In this document: positions 8,474 through 17,418 of the stretch, one piece after another | Position numbering within the stretch: the first letter of the stretch is position 1 | How the letters are laid out: every line of letters starts with the position of its first letter | DNA from: an uncultured Clostridia bacterium | GTDB taxonomy: Bacteria; Bacillota; Clostridia; TANB77; CAG-465 | Direction of reading: 5' to 3' | Length of the DNA stretch: 44,808 nt | NCBI GenBank assembly: GCA_947632635.1 | Contig: CANRQA010000001.1 | Span: 1-44,808, forward strand | Translations under genes and position numbers: made by a program | Notes under the pieces: generated by a model | The model's input: only the letters and a program-made list of their open reading frames with translations | Databases searched by the model: none | What the model was told of the DNA's origin: nothing

Positions 8474-8629
8474 ATGAAAAAAGGTGTTGAAAAAATCATT
8501 ATCTCTGTAATTATAGTTTCACTTATATTTTGTACAACCATAGTTATAAAATCATTACCAACTCACTTTTGTAAGTTTATATCATGGCTTGGAAAATGTG
8601 AGGAGAAAAGTTATTCTAAAATTTTATAG
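8474..8629 (+). CDS. Small single-pass membrane peptide
   Basis: A 51-residue frame starts at ATG 8474 with AGAGG at 8461-8465. The product begins MKKGVEKIIISVIIVS and has one hydrophobic segment (about residues 8-26) followed by a short tail with three cysteines (THFCKF, GKCEEK and one within the segment). A strong terminator follows immediately, which supports it being a real gene. Function is unknown. Confidence 0.5.
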   Translation: MKKGVEKIIISVIIVSLIFCTTIVIKSLPTHFCKFISWLGKCEEKSYSKIL

Positions 8630-8643
8630 AATAAATATTAAAA

Positions 8644-8687
8644 GGCAATAAATGAAATATGAGAAATATTTTCATTTATTGCTTTTT
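8644..8687 (+). terminator. Intrinsic terminator
   Basis: A perfect 13-bp stem (GCAATAAATGAAA, 8645-8657, with 8670-8682) is followed by five T residues. It closes the upstream small-gene transcript before the NatA-type gene. Confidence 0.85.
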
Positions 8688-8731
8688 ATAAATGAAAAGA
8701 AATATTATTTTTTTTCATTATACATAATCAC

Positions 8732-8760
8732 TTGAAAACTATAAAAAAATATGCTAAAGT
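8732..8760 (+). promoter_or_regulatory. Possible promoter of the ABC transporter pair
   Basis: TTGAAA (8732-8737) is followed after 17 bases by TAAAGT. A better TATAAT begins at 8761 but has no -35 element at normal distance. The exact element is uncertain. Confidence 0.3.
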
Positions 8761-8787
8761 TATAATGTAAGATTTGGGGGAGTAGAT

Positions 8788-9687
8788 ATGTTAGAAGTAA
8801 AAAATTTAGTAAAAAAATTTGGTAGTAAAGTAGCAGTAAATAATATTTCTTTTAAAGTAGAAAAAGGAAAAATTTTAGGAGTGCTCGGAAGAAATGGTGC
8901 TGGAAAATCAACTATATTTAGGATGATATTAAATATAATAAAGCAAGATAGTGGGATAATTAATTATATGGATAAAGAAATAACAGATATAACAACTGAT
9001 GAAATAGGATATTTACCAGAAGAAGGAAGCCTTATTTTGCAATATAGTGTATATGAACAATGTGTATATTATGGAGCTTTAAAATCAATGTCTGAAGAAG
9101 AAGTGCGTGAAAACTTAATAAAATGGTTAGAAAGATTTAATATAACACAATATCTTAATATGAAAATAAAAGACTTATCTAAAGGAAATAGACAAAAAAT
9201 TCAGTTTATAATAGCAATACTTCATAACCCAAATTTAATAATATTAGATGAACCATTTTCAGGACTTGACCCTATAAGTGTTGACGAGTTAAAAAATGTA
9301 ATAATTGAATTAAAAAAAGAGGGAAAAACAATAGTATTTTCATCTCATCGAATGGACCATGTTGAAATGCTTTGTGAAGATATATTAATAATTGATAGTG
9401 GTAAAGAAATAATGTATGGCAACTTAAATGAAATAAAGAAAAGTTATCAAAAACAAAATATTAGTATTACTGGAAATATCGATATAGAAAAAATAAAAAA
9501 TATAAATGGCGTAATAGAAGTTACTAATATCTTAGAAAATAATTATAATATAAAAATTGAAAATAATAATGTCGTGCAAGATGTATTAAATGAAATAGAT
9601 AAAAAAGAATTATTAAGATTTTCAGTATTAGATGCAAGTTTAAATGATATATTTATAGACAAGGTAGGTAAAAGTTATGAAGAGTAA
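8788..9687 (+). CDS. NatA-type ABC transporter ATP-binding protein
   Basis: This 299-residue ATPase should power the permease encoded by the next gene. Walker A is GRNGAGKST (about residues 34-42), the signature motif reads LSKGNRQK, Walker B with its following glutamate is LIILDEPFSGLDP, and the switch histidine lies in FSSHRMDH. The C-terminal 80 residues form the small accessory domain seen in NatA and DUF4162-type ATPases. GGGGGAG precedes ATG 8788. The gene overlaps the permease gene by 11 bases, indicating coupled translation. The NatA assignment rests on the partner; the substrate cannot be read from sequence. Confidence 0.88.
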   Translation: MLEVKNLVKKFGSKVAVNNISFKVEKGKILGVLGRNGAGKSTIFRMILNIIKQDSGIINYMDKEITDITTDEIGYLPEEGSLILQYSVYEQCVYYGALKSMSEEEVRENLIKWLERFNITQYLNMKIKDLSKGNRQKIQFIIAILHNPNLIILDEPFSGLDPISVDELKNVIIELKKEGKTIVFSSHRMDHVEMLCEDILIIDSGKEIMYGNLNEIKKSYQKQNISITGNIDIEKIKNINGVIEVTNILENNYNIKIENNNVVQDVLNEIDKKELLRFSVLDASLNDIFIDKVGKSYEE

Positions 9688-11962
9688 AATTATAAGTGTA
9701 GTAAAACATACAGTAGAAAAAAACATAAGAAATAAATGGTTTATAGTACTTAACGTATTATTACTTATAGTTAGTATTGTAGCTTTTAACTTTAATACAG
9801 TTTCAAATATTCTAAAAAATAATAATATATCATTTGGAGAAAAAACTGAAATAATTATATACGATGAAGCAAATTTAATATATGATAATTTAACAAAGAT
9901 GTTAGAGGGACAAGATATTAATCTAACACGAGAAGAAAACTTGAAAGAATATAGCAAAGATGAATTAAAAAATAATCAAATAGTAGTACAAGTAAAAAAT
10001 ACGGAAAAAGCTGAAGATATATCAGCAAAGGTAATATCACAAGAGGGCGTAAGTGCTACATATATTAATTATATTACAGAAGCATTAAGTAAAGCTAAAA
10101 TAGATAGACTATCAAAGGAATATAATTTAACTTTAGAAGATATAAATAAATTTACTAAAACACCAAACATTGAAAGAGTAATGCTTAGTGTAGATAACAA
10201 GGACGCAGATGCAAAATATGGAATGCAAACTATATTTAACTATTTGATATTTTTCATACTTCTACTTATATTATCAAAAATTGCAAATGACGTATCACAA
10301 GAAAAAATATCAAAAAGTATAGAATATGTATTAACAAGTATAAGTGCAAAAGGATATTTAATTGCAAAGGTATTAAGTATAAATCTTACATTTATTATCC
10401 AGTTTATATTTACTGTGGTTTATTTACTTATTGGACTTTTCTTAAATAGCGTATTAAATATGTATTTTGTTACTCCAAATATGGAACTTAATGCAAATAT
10501 AGATTTAAGTGTGTTAACAAGTATGATAGATACAAATATGGTTATATATTTTTTAGTAACATTTGTTTATTTAATATTTACTATACTAATATTAAGTGTT
10601 ATACAAGCTGTACTTTCTTCAAAAACAACAAATATATCAGAGGCAGGTAACGCAACAATATTACTTGTAGTAATAAATTTAATTGTATATATACTATCAA
10701 CATTTTTTGTAACACCACTAAAAGCCCCAACAGCTATAACTTATATATTATCATGTATCCCAATAGTATCAATGTATTTTGTACCTACAATGATACTTAT
10801 AGGGCAGGCAAATATCATACAGGTAGTAATATCAACAATTATATTAATAGTTTCTGTAGTGGTAATATTTAAGTATGGGGCAATATGGTTTAAAAATGGA
10901 GTACTTGATTATTCAAATAAAAAGAAAGATAAAAAGCAAGAAGAAACTATTGATACGCAAAAACAAGAATTAATAAAAAGAGAGTATAGTAAAATAGGAT
11001 ATGTAATAGGTTTTTCAGTATTATTATTTATAGTATTACAAATTGGACTACCATATATTTTAAGTATTTTTACCAGTCCAATAAATAATCTATTTAATGG
11101 CAAAATATCATTAACAAATATATCAACAATTTTAAGACAAATTTCATTTATACTTTCACTTTTAGTACCAGCACTTTTTGTTTACTCATATGTCGATAAA
11201 AAAAGTGAGGATAATCTAAAACAAAAAAAGCAAATTGAAAAGTTAAATAAAAAAATAAACATAAAAGAAAGTATAAAATATGTATTAATGGCACTACCTA
11301 TTGTTGCTATTATACAAATAGTTTTAAGCATAATACTTGAAAAGTTAGGACTTGATTATGAAATTTTAAATACAGTAGATATTTTAAATTTAAACTCAAA
11401 CTTCGGAACAATACTTGCGTTTATAGAAATAGCAGTATTACCAGCAATTTTTGAGGAACTATATGTAAGAGGAGCAATGCTTAAATTTACTAAAAAATAT
11501 GGCGCTAAATTTGCAATTATTACAACATCTTTGCTATTTGCAATAGTTCATTTAAATATATCACAATCAGTATTTGCATTTTTAATGGGAATTATTTTAA
11601 GTATTGTAACTTTAAAAACAGGTAATATATTAGCATCTTCAATGATACATTTATTAAATAATGGATATGCAATTTTGTTAATGATATTTGAAAATAGTAG
11701 TATGAGCTATGTAATTAATGTAATATATCTATTATTAATAATTTTAGGCGTATTATTTATAATTATAGATTTTATAAAAAATAAAGAAAAAATAAAAAAA
11801 ATTAAAAATATAAACAAAAAAACTAAGGCAAAAATAACAAAAAATGAAACAGGTATAAAAAAATATAGATATATTGCTTATGATTATACTTTTATACTAG
11901 CATGTATTTTGTGTACTATACTTCTATTTACAATGCAAAGAATTATTACAATACTATCATAA
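9677..11962 (+). CDS. NatB-type ABC permease fused to a CPBP intramembrane protease
   Basis: This 761-residue protein joins two membrane modules. The N-terminal half (about residues 1-410) is an ABC-2/NatB permease: one membrane segment (about 20-40), a large soluble loop (about 45-185) and about six membrane segments. A Lys/Glu-rich linker (about 411-440) leads into a C-terminal CPBP (Abi) domain with the catalytic EELYVR motif (E593, E594, R598), a histidine in FAIVHLNISQS and another in SSMIHLLNNG. CPBP proteins are Rce1-like membrane endopeptidases. Bacterial NatB-CPBP fusions are known, but their substrates are not. The upstream ATPase gene overlaps this one, so the pair forms one transporter. 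The metal-binding pattern looks intact. Confidence 0.85.
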   Translation: MKSKIISVVKHTVEKNIRNKWFIVLNVLLLIVSIVAFNFNTVSNILKNNNISFGEKTEIIIYDEANLIYDNLTKMLEGQDINLTREENLKEYSKDELKNNQIVVQVKNTEKAEDISAKVISQEGVSATYINYITEALSKAKIDRLSKEYNLTLEDINKFTKTPNIERVMLSVDNKDADAKYGMQTIFNYLIFFILLLILSKIANDVSQEKISKSIEYVLTSISAKGYLIAKVLSINLTFIIQFIFTVVYLLIGLFLNSVLNMYFVTPNMELNANIDLSVLTSMIDTNMVIYFLVTFVYLIFTILILSVIQAVLSSKTTNISEAGNATILLVVINLIVYILSTFFVTPLKAPTAITYILSCIPIVSMYFVPTMILIGQANIIQVVISTIILIVSVVVIFKYGAIWFKNGVLDYSNKKKDKKQEETIDTQKQELIKREYSKIGYVIGFSVLLFIVLQIGLPYILSIFTSPINNLFNGKISLTNISTILRQISFILSLLVPALFVYSYVDKKSEDNLKQKKQIEKLNKKINIKESIKYVLMALPIVAIIQIVLSIILEKLGLDYEILNTVDILNLNSNFGTILAFIEIAVLPAIFEELYVRGAMLKFTKKYGAKFAIITTSLLFAIVHLNISQSVFAFLMGIILSIVTLKTGNILASSMIHLLNNGYAILLMIFENSSMSYVINVIYLLLIILGVLFIIIDFIKNKEKIKKIKNINKKTKAKITKNETGIKKYRYIAYDYTFILACILCTILLFTMQRIITILS

Positions 11963-11980
11963 TAAAAATAAATAATAAAA

Positions 11981-12015
11981 AAATCTCTACATAAGATTAC
12001 TCTGTAGGGATTTTT
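11981..12015 (+). terminator. Intrinsic terminator
   Basis: A 10-bp stem with one G-T pair (11982-11991 with 12003-12012) is followed by five T residues just after the permease-protease gene. Confidence 0.8.
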
Positions 12016-12040
12016 ATTTATAATATAGTTAATATAGTAC

Positions 12041-12069
12041 TTGACATAACTACATGAAAGTGATAAAAT
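12041..12069 (+). promoter_or_regulatory. Promoter of PIN-domain gene
   Basis: TTGACA (12041-12046), a 17-base spacer and TAAAAT (12064-12069). The leader to the ATG at 12155 is about 80 bases. Confidence 0.7.
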
Positions 12070-12154
12070 ATTATATAATTAGTTATAAACTCATAAAAAT
12101 TTTTAAGGAGGGTAGTTTTTTAATTAAGTATTATAATTAGAAAGGTAGAAAACA

Positions 12155-13267
12155 ATGGACAAGAGAAATCAGTTGCAAATTAATCATGATTATCGGCGAA
12201 TAGCGATAATTTTGGGCAAGGATAAGTTTAATGGAACTTTGCAAGAGTTTTGCAATAAATTAAACTTAAGTTATTCTCAAATCTTAACGAGTTTAAAGGG
12301 ACATGATAAAACCCTAGAAAAATTTCAACAGAAATTTGGAAGAGTTTGTAAAAAAGATAAAGATGTAGCAAGTAATATAGTAATTGATAAACAAGATAAA
12401 AAAATAGATACTGCTTTGTCTAGTAAAAATGAAGAAAAAAATATCGAAAAAATTACAGTTGATACTTGTTTTATCTTAAATGTTAAAGATTATAAGCAAA
12501 TAATAGAAGAATATTTAAAAAATGAATGCATTATACTTATTACTACACAAGTAATAAGAGAACTTAGAAGCTTGCAATATGTACCTGATGAAAAAAATGC
12601 ATCAGATTACAAGCGAGCTATTGCATTAAGAGCTCGTAACTTCTTTAGATGGGCTATTGAAAATGAGGATAAGGTTATTCCCGTTGATAGCGATGATTAT
12701 GAGGGAAGAAATGCAGATGAAACTATAATTATGTATTGCAAAGAAAATAATGTTTCCATATTTACTTGTGACAAAGAAATGTGTTTAATTGCACGTGCTA
12801 AAGGAGTACGGGCAAAATATTTTTCAAGATATGATGAAGATGAAACCAGTGTAAAAAATGAAAATAGTTTAGATGTTGCAGAAATCACCAATAAGTCTCA
12901 AGAATTAGTAACTTTACCAAATGTAAAATACAATTATGGAAGTGGTTTAATTCTAGATTTAAAACAAAATTGGAAAGACTTTCTAGTCGAAATCATAAAT
13001 AGAGATTTAAAAGGTGGTGTAAAGTTAAAGCTAAATGATGAATTATATATTGCCACTATAAAGGATGGGAAAAGAGTTAACTTTACGCATTATAAAATTG
13101 TTAATATTACTGCCACAAAAAACGCATATGTTATATATAGTCTTGATTTTACAGCAAGTGAAGTTTGGTATGGTACGTATAAAAATAATACAGACATACC
13201 AAAAAGATATATTGAGTACATTGAGAAATTTAAAAATACTTGTTTGAAAGGAAAGTATTATTCATAA
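12155..13267 (+). CDS. PIN-domain protein, putative ribonuclease
   Basis: This 370-residue protein has a central PIN nuclease domain at about residues 100-230. Visible acidic positions are D in VDTCFIL, E in IRELRSL, D/E in RNADETIIMYC and D in FTCDKEM, the usual order of PIN metal-binding residues. PIN proteins are mostly metal-dependent RNases. The N-terminal 75 residues look helical (LQEFCNKLNLSYSQIL could be helix-turn-helix-like), and the C-terminal 120 residues match nothing I recognise. AGAAAGG precedes ATG 12155. It is monocistronic, with its own promoter and terminator, and no antitoxin-like gene is adjacent, so a VapC-type toxin role is unlikely. Confidence 0.7.
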   Translation: MDKRNQLQINHDYRRIAIILGKDKFNGTLQEFCNKLNLSYSQILTSLKGHDKTLEKFQQKFGRVCKKDKDVASNIVIDKQDKKIDTALSSKNEEKNIEKITVDTCFILNVKDYKQIIEEYLKNECIILITTQVIRELRSLQYVPDEKNASDYKRAIALRARNFFRWAIENEDKVIPVDSDDYEGRNADETIIMYCKENNVSIFTCDKEMCLIARAKGVRAKYFSRYDEDETSVKNENSLDVAEITNKSQELVTLPNVKYNYGSGLILDLKQNWKDFLVEIINRDLKGGVKLKLNDELYIATIKDGKRVNFTHYKIVNITATKNAYVIYSLDFTASEVWYGTYKNNTDIPKRYIEYIEKFKNTCLKGKYYS

Positions 13268-13277
13268 GAGTAATATT

Positions 13278-13313
13278 AAAGCTATCGGTCAAAATTTGGC
13301 TGATAGCTTTTTT
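13278..13313 (+). terminator. Intrinsic terminator
   Basis: Stem AAAGCTATC/GATAGCTTT, extended by further pairs that include wobbles, is followed by a T-run. The end of the T-run supplies the first bases of the next promoter's TTGACA. Confidence 0.85.
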
Positions 13314-13340
13314 GACATTAAAGAATTTAAATGATATAAT
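13312..13340 (+). promoter_or_regulatory. Perfect consensus promoter of small membrane-protein gene
   Basis: TTGACA (13312-13317), 17 bases and TATAAT (13335-13340). It abuts the upstream terminator, and the start codon is only 18 bases after the -10 element. Confidence 0.8.
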
Positions 13341-13357
13341 TATTTAGGTGGTTATAT

Positions 13358-13648
13358 ATGTATTTCTTTAGGAAATTTTTTAATTATGCAACTTTAGTAC
13401 TTGCTATTACTACAATAATAACAGTAATTTTAGTATTATGTCATAAATTAAATGCAGTAGTAAGTGTGGTATTTATGGCTGTAACATTAATGTTTAATAG
13501 TATTAGCAGAGTATATAACGATAGAGAAATAAAATTAACAAAACAAGATAGAGAGTTAATTAATATTAATAAAGAAAAAAATGATAAAGATAAAGAAAAT
13601 AACAAAAATAACGAAAAGGAAAAAGATGAAAATATTGCAAAAGAATAA
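13358..13648 (+). CDS. Small membrane protein with charged C-terminal tail
   Basis: I do not recognise this 96-residue protein. It has two membrane segments (about residues 8-27 and 32-50) and a hydrophilic tail made mostly of Lys, Glu, Asp and Asn. TTAGGTGG at about 13344-13351 is the ribosome site for ATG 13358. It has its own consensus promoter, and the der promoter begins four bases after its stop codon. Confidence 0.55.
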   Translation: MYFFRKFFNYATLVLAITTIITVILVLCHKLNAVVSVVFMAVTLMFNSISRVYNDREIKLTKQDRELININKEKNDKDKENNKNNEKEKDENIAKE

Positions 13649-13651
13649 TTT

Positions 13652-13680
13652 TTGACTTTTTGCATAAAAAATGGTAAAAT
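13652..13680 (+). promoter_or_regulatory. Promoter of der
   Basis: TTGACT (13652-13657), 17 bases and TAAAAT (13675-13680). Its position rules out translation of der from upstream codons near 13671. Confidence 0.7.
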
Positions 13681-13712
13681 ATATTTGTTATGTAAAAATT
13701 GGAGGTGAATTA

Positions 13713-15044
13713 ATGTCTAAAAAAATTGTTGCAATAGTCGGAAGACCAAATGTTGGTAAATCAACTTTTTTTAATGTACTAGCAGGAGAAGAGATCTCAA
13801 TTATTAAAGATACACCTGGTGTAACAAGAGATAGAATATATGCTGATTGTTCGTGGCGTGGTACAACATTTCAAATTATTGATACTGGCGGAATTGAAAA
13901 TGATACAGAAGATATTATTTTAAAGCAAATGAGAAGACAAGCAGAACTTGCAATGGATATTGCTGATGTAATAGTATTTATAACCGATATAAAAGCTGGA
14001 GTAACACAAGCTGATATAGAAGTAGCACAAATGCTTAGAAAAACAAAAAAGCCTATAGTTCTTGTTTGTAATAAATGTGATAAAATTGGTACTCCACCAC
14101 CAGAAATATATGAGTTTTATAACTTAGGAATTGGTGAGCCTCTTGCAATATCAGCTGGTAAAAAACTTGGTATTGGAGAAGTATTAGATGCTATATATTA
14201 TAATTTTGATATAAAGACAAATGAATTAGATGAAGAAGAAAGTATTAAGGTAGCAATAATAGGTAAACCTAATGCTGGAAAATCCTCTATTTTAAATAAA
14301 TTGTTAAACGAAGAAAGAGCAATAGTATCAGACATTGCTGGAACCACAAGGGATGCGATTGACTCGAGTTTAAAAAATAAATATGGAAATTATATATTTA
14401 TAGATACTGCTGGAATAAGAAGAAAAAATAAAGTATATGATACGTTAGAAAAATATTCCGTTTTAAAAGCAAATGCCGCAATAGAGAGGGCTGATGTTTG
14501 CCTTATTATAATAGATGCAATAGAGGGAGTAACAGAGCAAGATGAAAAAATTGCAGGTCTTGCACATGAGGCAGGTAAAGCTGTAATAATAGTAATAAAT
14601 AAATGGGATATATATGAAAAGGAAACAAAAACATTAGAAAATTATAGAAAAAAAGTATATGAAAAACTTGCATATCTTTCGTATGCACCAATTTTATTTG
14701 TGTCTGCAAAAACAGGTCAAAGAATAAATAATTTATTTGAAGTTATAAACGAAGTAAATAAAAATAATTCATTAAGAATACCAACTTCACTTTTAAATGA
14801 TTGTCTGTCAGAAGCAATAGCAATAACACAGCCACCATCAGATAAAGGAAAGAGGCTTAAAGTTTATTATATGACACAAGTAAGCATTAAACCACCTACA
14901 TTTGTTGTCTTTGTAAATTCAAAAGAATTAATGCATTTTTCATATATAAGATATATAGAAAATCATTTAAGAAAACAATTTGAATTTAAAGGTACACCTA
15001 TACATATGATAATACGAGAAAAAGGTAAGGAAAAGGAAAGTTAG
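13713..15044 (+). CDS. der: Ribosome biogenesis GTPase Der (EngA)
   Basis: Der is a double GTPase needed for assembly of the 50S ribosomal subunit. The 443-residue protein has two G domains. The first has GRPNVGKST (about residue 9), TPGVTRDR, DTGG and NKCD; the second has GKPNAGKSS (about residue 183), AGTTRDAID, DTAGIR and NKWD. A C-terminal KH-like domain ends in FEFKGTPIHMIIREK. Length is typical. ATG 13713 is chosen because GGAGG lies at 13701-13705 and the promoter overlaps any longer form. plsY starts 11 bases after the stop, suggesting an operon. Confidence 0.96.
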   Translation: MSKKIVAIVGRPNVGKSTFFNVLAGEEISIIKDTPGVTRDRIYADCSWRGTTFQIIDTGGIENDTEDIILKQMRRQAELAMDIADVIVFITDIKAGVTQADIEVAQMLRKTKKPIVLVCNKCDKIGTPPPEIYEFYNLGIGEPLAISAGKKLGIGEVLDAIYYNFDIKTNELDEEESIKVAIIGKPNAGKSSILNKLLNEERAIVSDIAGTTRDAIDSSLKNKYGNYIFIDTAGIRRKNKVYDTLEKYSVLKANAAIERADVCLIIIDAIEGVTEQDEKIAGLAHEAGKAVIIVINKWDIYEKETKTLENYRKKVYEKLAYLSYAPILFVSAKTGQRINNLFEVINEVNKNNSLRIPTSLLNDCLSEAIAITQPPSDKGKRLKVYYMTQVSIKPPTFVVFVNSKELMHFSYIRYIENHLRKQFEFKGTPIHMIIREKGKEKES

Positions 15045-15055
15045 GAGTTGTAGTT

Positions 15056-15655
15056 ATGAGCATATATTCAATAGTTGTATTTATAATTACTTATCTTATT
15101 TGTAGTATAAACCCTGCAATTGAAATTTGTAAGAAAAAAACAGGAGAAGATATACGTAAACTTGGAAGTGGTAATGCGGGTACTGCAAATGCTATGAGAG
15201 TACTTGGAAAACCACTTGGAACTGTCGTTGTAATATTTGATATATTAAAAGTATTTCTATCTTTTTTTATATGTTTGCAGATTGGTAAAATATTTAACCA
15301 AGATACTGAAAAAGCACTTAAATCAGTATTTATAGTTGCAACGGTTATTGGGCACTGCTTTCCTGCATATTATGGATTTAGAGGTGGAAAAGGCGTTATT
15401 GTTGGGATAACTTCAGCTGTTATTTTAAATAAAAAGATTGCGCTTGTATGTATTATTGTTGGAGTTATTATTATTGCTATAACAAGAACAGTATCTATGG
15501 GTACTTTAAGTGGTTTAGGATTATATTTAATTATGACATTAGTAATGATGCCAGAATATACATTACCGATTGTTATAGTATCATTAATTGTAATGCTTAA
15601 ACATAGAATGAATATACAAAGAATGATTGCAAAACAAGAAACAAAATTATGGTAA
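15056..15655 (+). CDS. plsY: Glycerol-3-phosphate acyltransferase PlsY
   Basis: PlsY transfers the acyl group of acyl phosphate to glycerol-3-phosphate, the first step of phospholipid synthesis, in the membrane. The 199-residue protein has the family motifs GSGNAGTANAMR (about residues 37-48) and GFRGGKGV (about 104-111), several membrane segments and a C-terminal HRMNIQRM. Length is normal. AGGAG precedes ATG 15056. It follows der closely and lies 15 bases before ppaC. Confidence 0.95.
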   Translation: MSIYSIVVFIITYLICSINPAIEICKKKTGEDIRKLGSGNAGTANAMRVLGKPLGTVVVIFDILKVFLSFFICLQIGKIFNQDTEKALKSVFIVATVIGHCFPAYYGFRGGKGVIVGITSAVILNKKIALVCIIVGVIIIAITRTVSMGTLSGLGLYLIMTLVMMPEYTLPIVIVSLIVMLKHRMNIQRMIAKQETKLW

Positions 15656-15670
15656 AAAGGAGAAAAAATT

Positions 15671-16592
15671 ATGGATGAAATTTTAGTTTTTGGACATAAA
15701 AGTCCTGATACAGATTCAGTTACTTCTGCTATTGTTATGGCAGAACTAGAAAAAAAATTAGGAAATAATGCGTGTGCTTGTGTACTTGGAAAATTAAATA
15801 AAGAAACAGAGTATGTTTTTAATTATTTAGGAATCGAAGCACCAAAATATATTGAAAAAGTTGATGAGAAAACAAAAGTTATATTAGTTGATCACAACGA
15901 ATTTAAGCAAAGTGTTGATGGAATAGAAAATGCTACAATATTAAAGGTAATTGACCATCATACTATGGACTTTAAAGTAGGTTATCAGTTATTCTATCAT
16001 GCAGAACCAGTACGGATGTAGTGCAACTGTGTTATATAAATTATATAAACAAAATAATGTTGAAATAGATAAAAAAATTGCAACTCTTATGCTTTCTGCT
16101 ATTATTTCTGATACATTGTTATTTAAATCTCCTACTTGCACAAAGGAAGATAAAGAAGTAGCAAGTAAACTTCAAGAAATAGCAGGAATAAATGTTGAAG
16201 AATATGGAATGGCTATGCTTAAAGCAGGAACTGATTTATCTGATTTTTCAGCAAATGAATTAATTACACTTGATGCAAAAGAATTTTTGATTGGTAATGT
16301 AAAAACAGTTGTTGCACAGGTAAATACTGCAAGTATTCCAGAAGTTCTTGAAAGAGAACAAGAAATAAAATCTGCAATAGAAGAATATATTAAAGCAAAT
16401 AATTTGGGTCTTTTCTTCTTTGTTATTACTGATATAATTAATAGCAATTCTCAAGCTATTGCACTTGGAGAAAACGCATCTCTTGCAGAAAAAGCATATA
16501 ATACAAAGTTTGAAAATAATACAGCATTTTTGCCTGGTGTAGTATCACGCAAAAAACAAGTTATACCAGTACTTACAGAAGCTGCAGAATAA
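15671..16592 (+). pseudogene. ppaC: Manganese-dependent inorganic pyrophosphatase, one-base frameshift
   Basis: This DHH-family enzyme hydrolyses pyrophosphate using Mn2+. The first part (15671-16021) carries GHKSPDTDS, LVDHNEF and the DHH motif in VIDHHTMDF. The second part (frame from about 16014 to 16592) carries GCSATVLYKLYK, ISDTLLFKSPT and the C-terminal SRKKQVIPVL. Reading EPV directly into GCSAT requires removing one base, C16013. With that removed the protein would be about 306 residues, the normal length. No other damage is visible. Either the gene is newly broken or the extra C is a sequence error; the otherwise perfect conservation favours error. plsY lies upstream. Confidence 0.85.
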
Positions 16593-16818
16593 AGAAATTA
16601 AAATTGAAAATGGTTATTGAGGTTAGAAACTATTTAATGAAATATGTAATATAACAAAGATTTTGTACCGATATTATTAAGGGATTTATAGTTGGAAAAA
16701 TAAGTAAAAGATATAAACGTTTGGGGTAAATATATTAATGAAATGCACAAAAATTATATTCAAGACTATGTAATAAAGCTGAAATTTAGAATATAATTTT
16801 GGAATTAATTAAAACCTT
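16593..16818. other. Gene-free stretch with possible decayed coding remnant
   Basis: No intact gene is visible. In one + frame, bases of about 16655-16730 read DIIKGFIVGKISKRYKRLG, and after a one-base shift the next frame continues as GKYINEMHKNYIQDYV up to about 16795. This could be a remnant of a lost gene, but in DNA this A-rich it may be chance. Confidence 0.25.
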
Positions 16819-16861
16819 GAAAAAGATATTGTTTGCAAAATATGCTTACAATACCTTTTTC
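16819..16861. terminator. Bidirectional terminator between convergent genes
   Basis: GAAAAAG plus TATTGT (16819-16832) pairs with ACAATA plus CTTTTTC (16848-16861) around one A/C mismatch. It sits between the + strand ppaC and the minus-strand YtaF-like gene and has A/T runs on both sides. Confidence 0.55.
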
Positions 16862-17418
16862 TAAAACATTTGAAATATGCCTAGAAATAAGATAAGTAAA
16901 GAGGCAATAATATCTGAATATTTTAGTAAAATAGAATTAATTATGCTTTTTCCAATAGTATTGCCTATATGTATAAATAAAAAACTAAAAATAGATGTAA
17001 AAGTAAATGTAAATATTATGTTTATACCTGTTATACTTGCTGCAATACCAGTGCCTATGTTATTTATTGATAATGTAAATATTATTTTTATTAAATTTTT
17101 TGTATTAAGTTTTCCTAAAGTATTATCTATTACCTGTCCATTATCTTTTTTTAAGAAAAAATATTTAATAGTGTCAATTAAACCAATTGCAATCAATATA
17201 CTTGCACCGAGAAAATTAGCTATTTTTGATGTTAAAAAATATATTAAGTATGTGCCACATTTCATTGATATTATTGTAATAATTGAGGTAAATATTGCAA
17301 TGATTAATTTTTGTATAAATGTTATGTGTATCTTTCGCATACCATAAGACATGCTTAATGGTATATTATCAATATTTGCAGATAAACTAAATAATATGGC
17401 TGGTAAAATATTTATCAC
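16861..17418 (-). CDS. MntP/YtaF-like membrane protein
   Basis: This 185-residue protein has about six membrane segments in two related halves. Each half carries an Asp/Asn-containing first helix (LSANIDNIPLSMSYGMR near the start and SINNIGTGIAASITG around residue 120), the pattern of the MntP manganese exporters and the sporulation protein YtaF. The frame is open further upstream, but GTG at 17418-17416 is the likely start because AGGAG (minus strand, 17430-17426) lies 7 bases before it. It stands alone on the minus strand. No clear promoter was found. Metal export is a family inference, not shown here. Confidence 0.72.
   Translation of the reverse strand: MINILPAILFSLSANIDNIPLSMSYGMRKIHITFIQKLIIAIFTSIITIISMKCGTYLIYFLTSKIANFLGASILIAIGLIDTIKYFFLKKDNGQVIDNTLGKLNTKNLIKIIFTLSINNIGTGIAASITGINIIFTFTFTSIFSFLFIHIGNTIGKSIINSILLKYSDIIASLLILFLGIFQMF

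Noticed and set aside
12155-13267. VapC toxin with antitoxin
   Set aside because: The protein is much longer than VapC, and no small antitoxin gene adjoins it.
15999-16021. Programmed frameshift in ppaC
   Set aside because: There is no slippery heptamer or stimulatory structure, and this enzyme is not known to need one; mutation or sequence error is simpler.
16877-17347. 156-codon + strand frame
   Set aside because: It is antisense to the MntP/YtaF-like gene, which has a ribosome site and recognisable family motifs.
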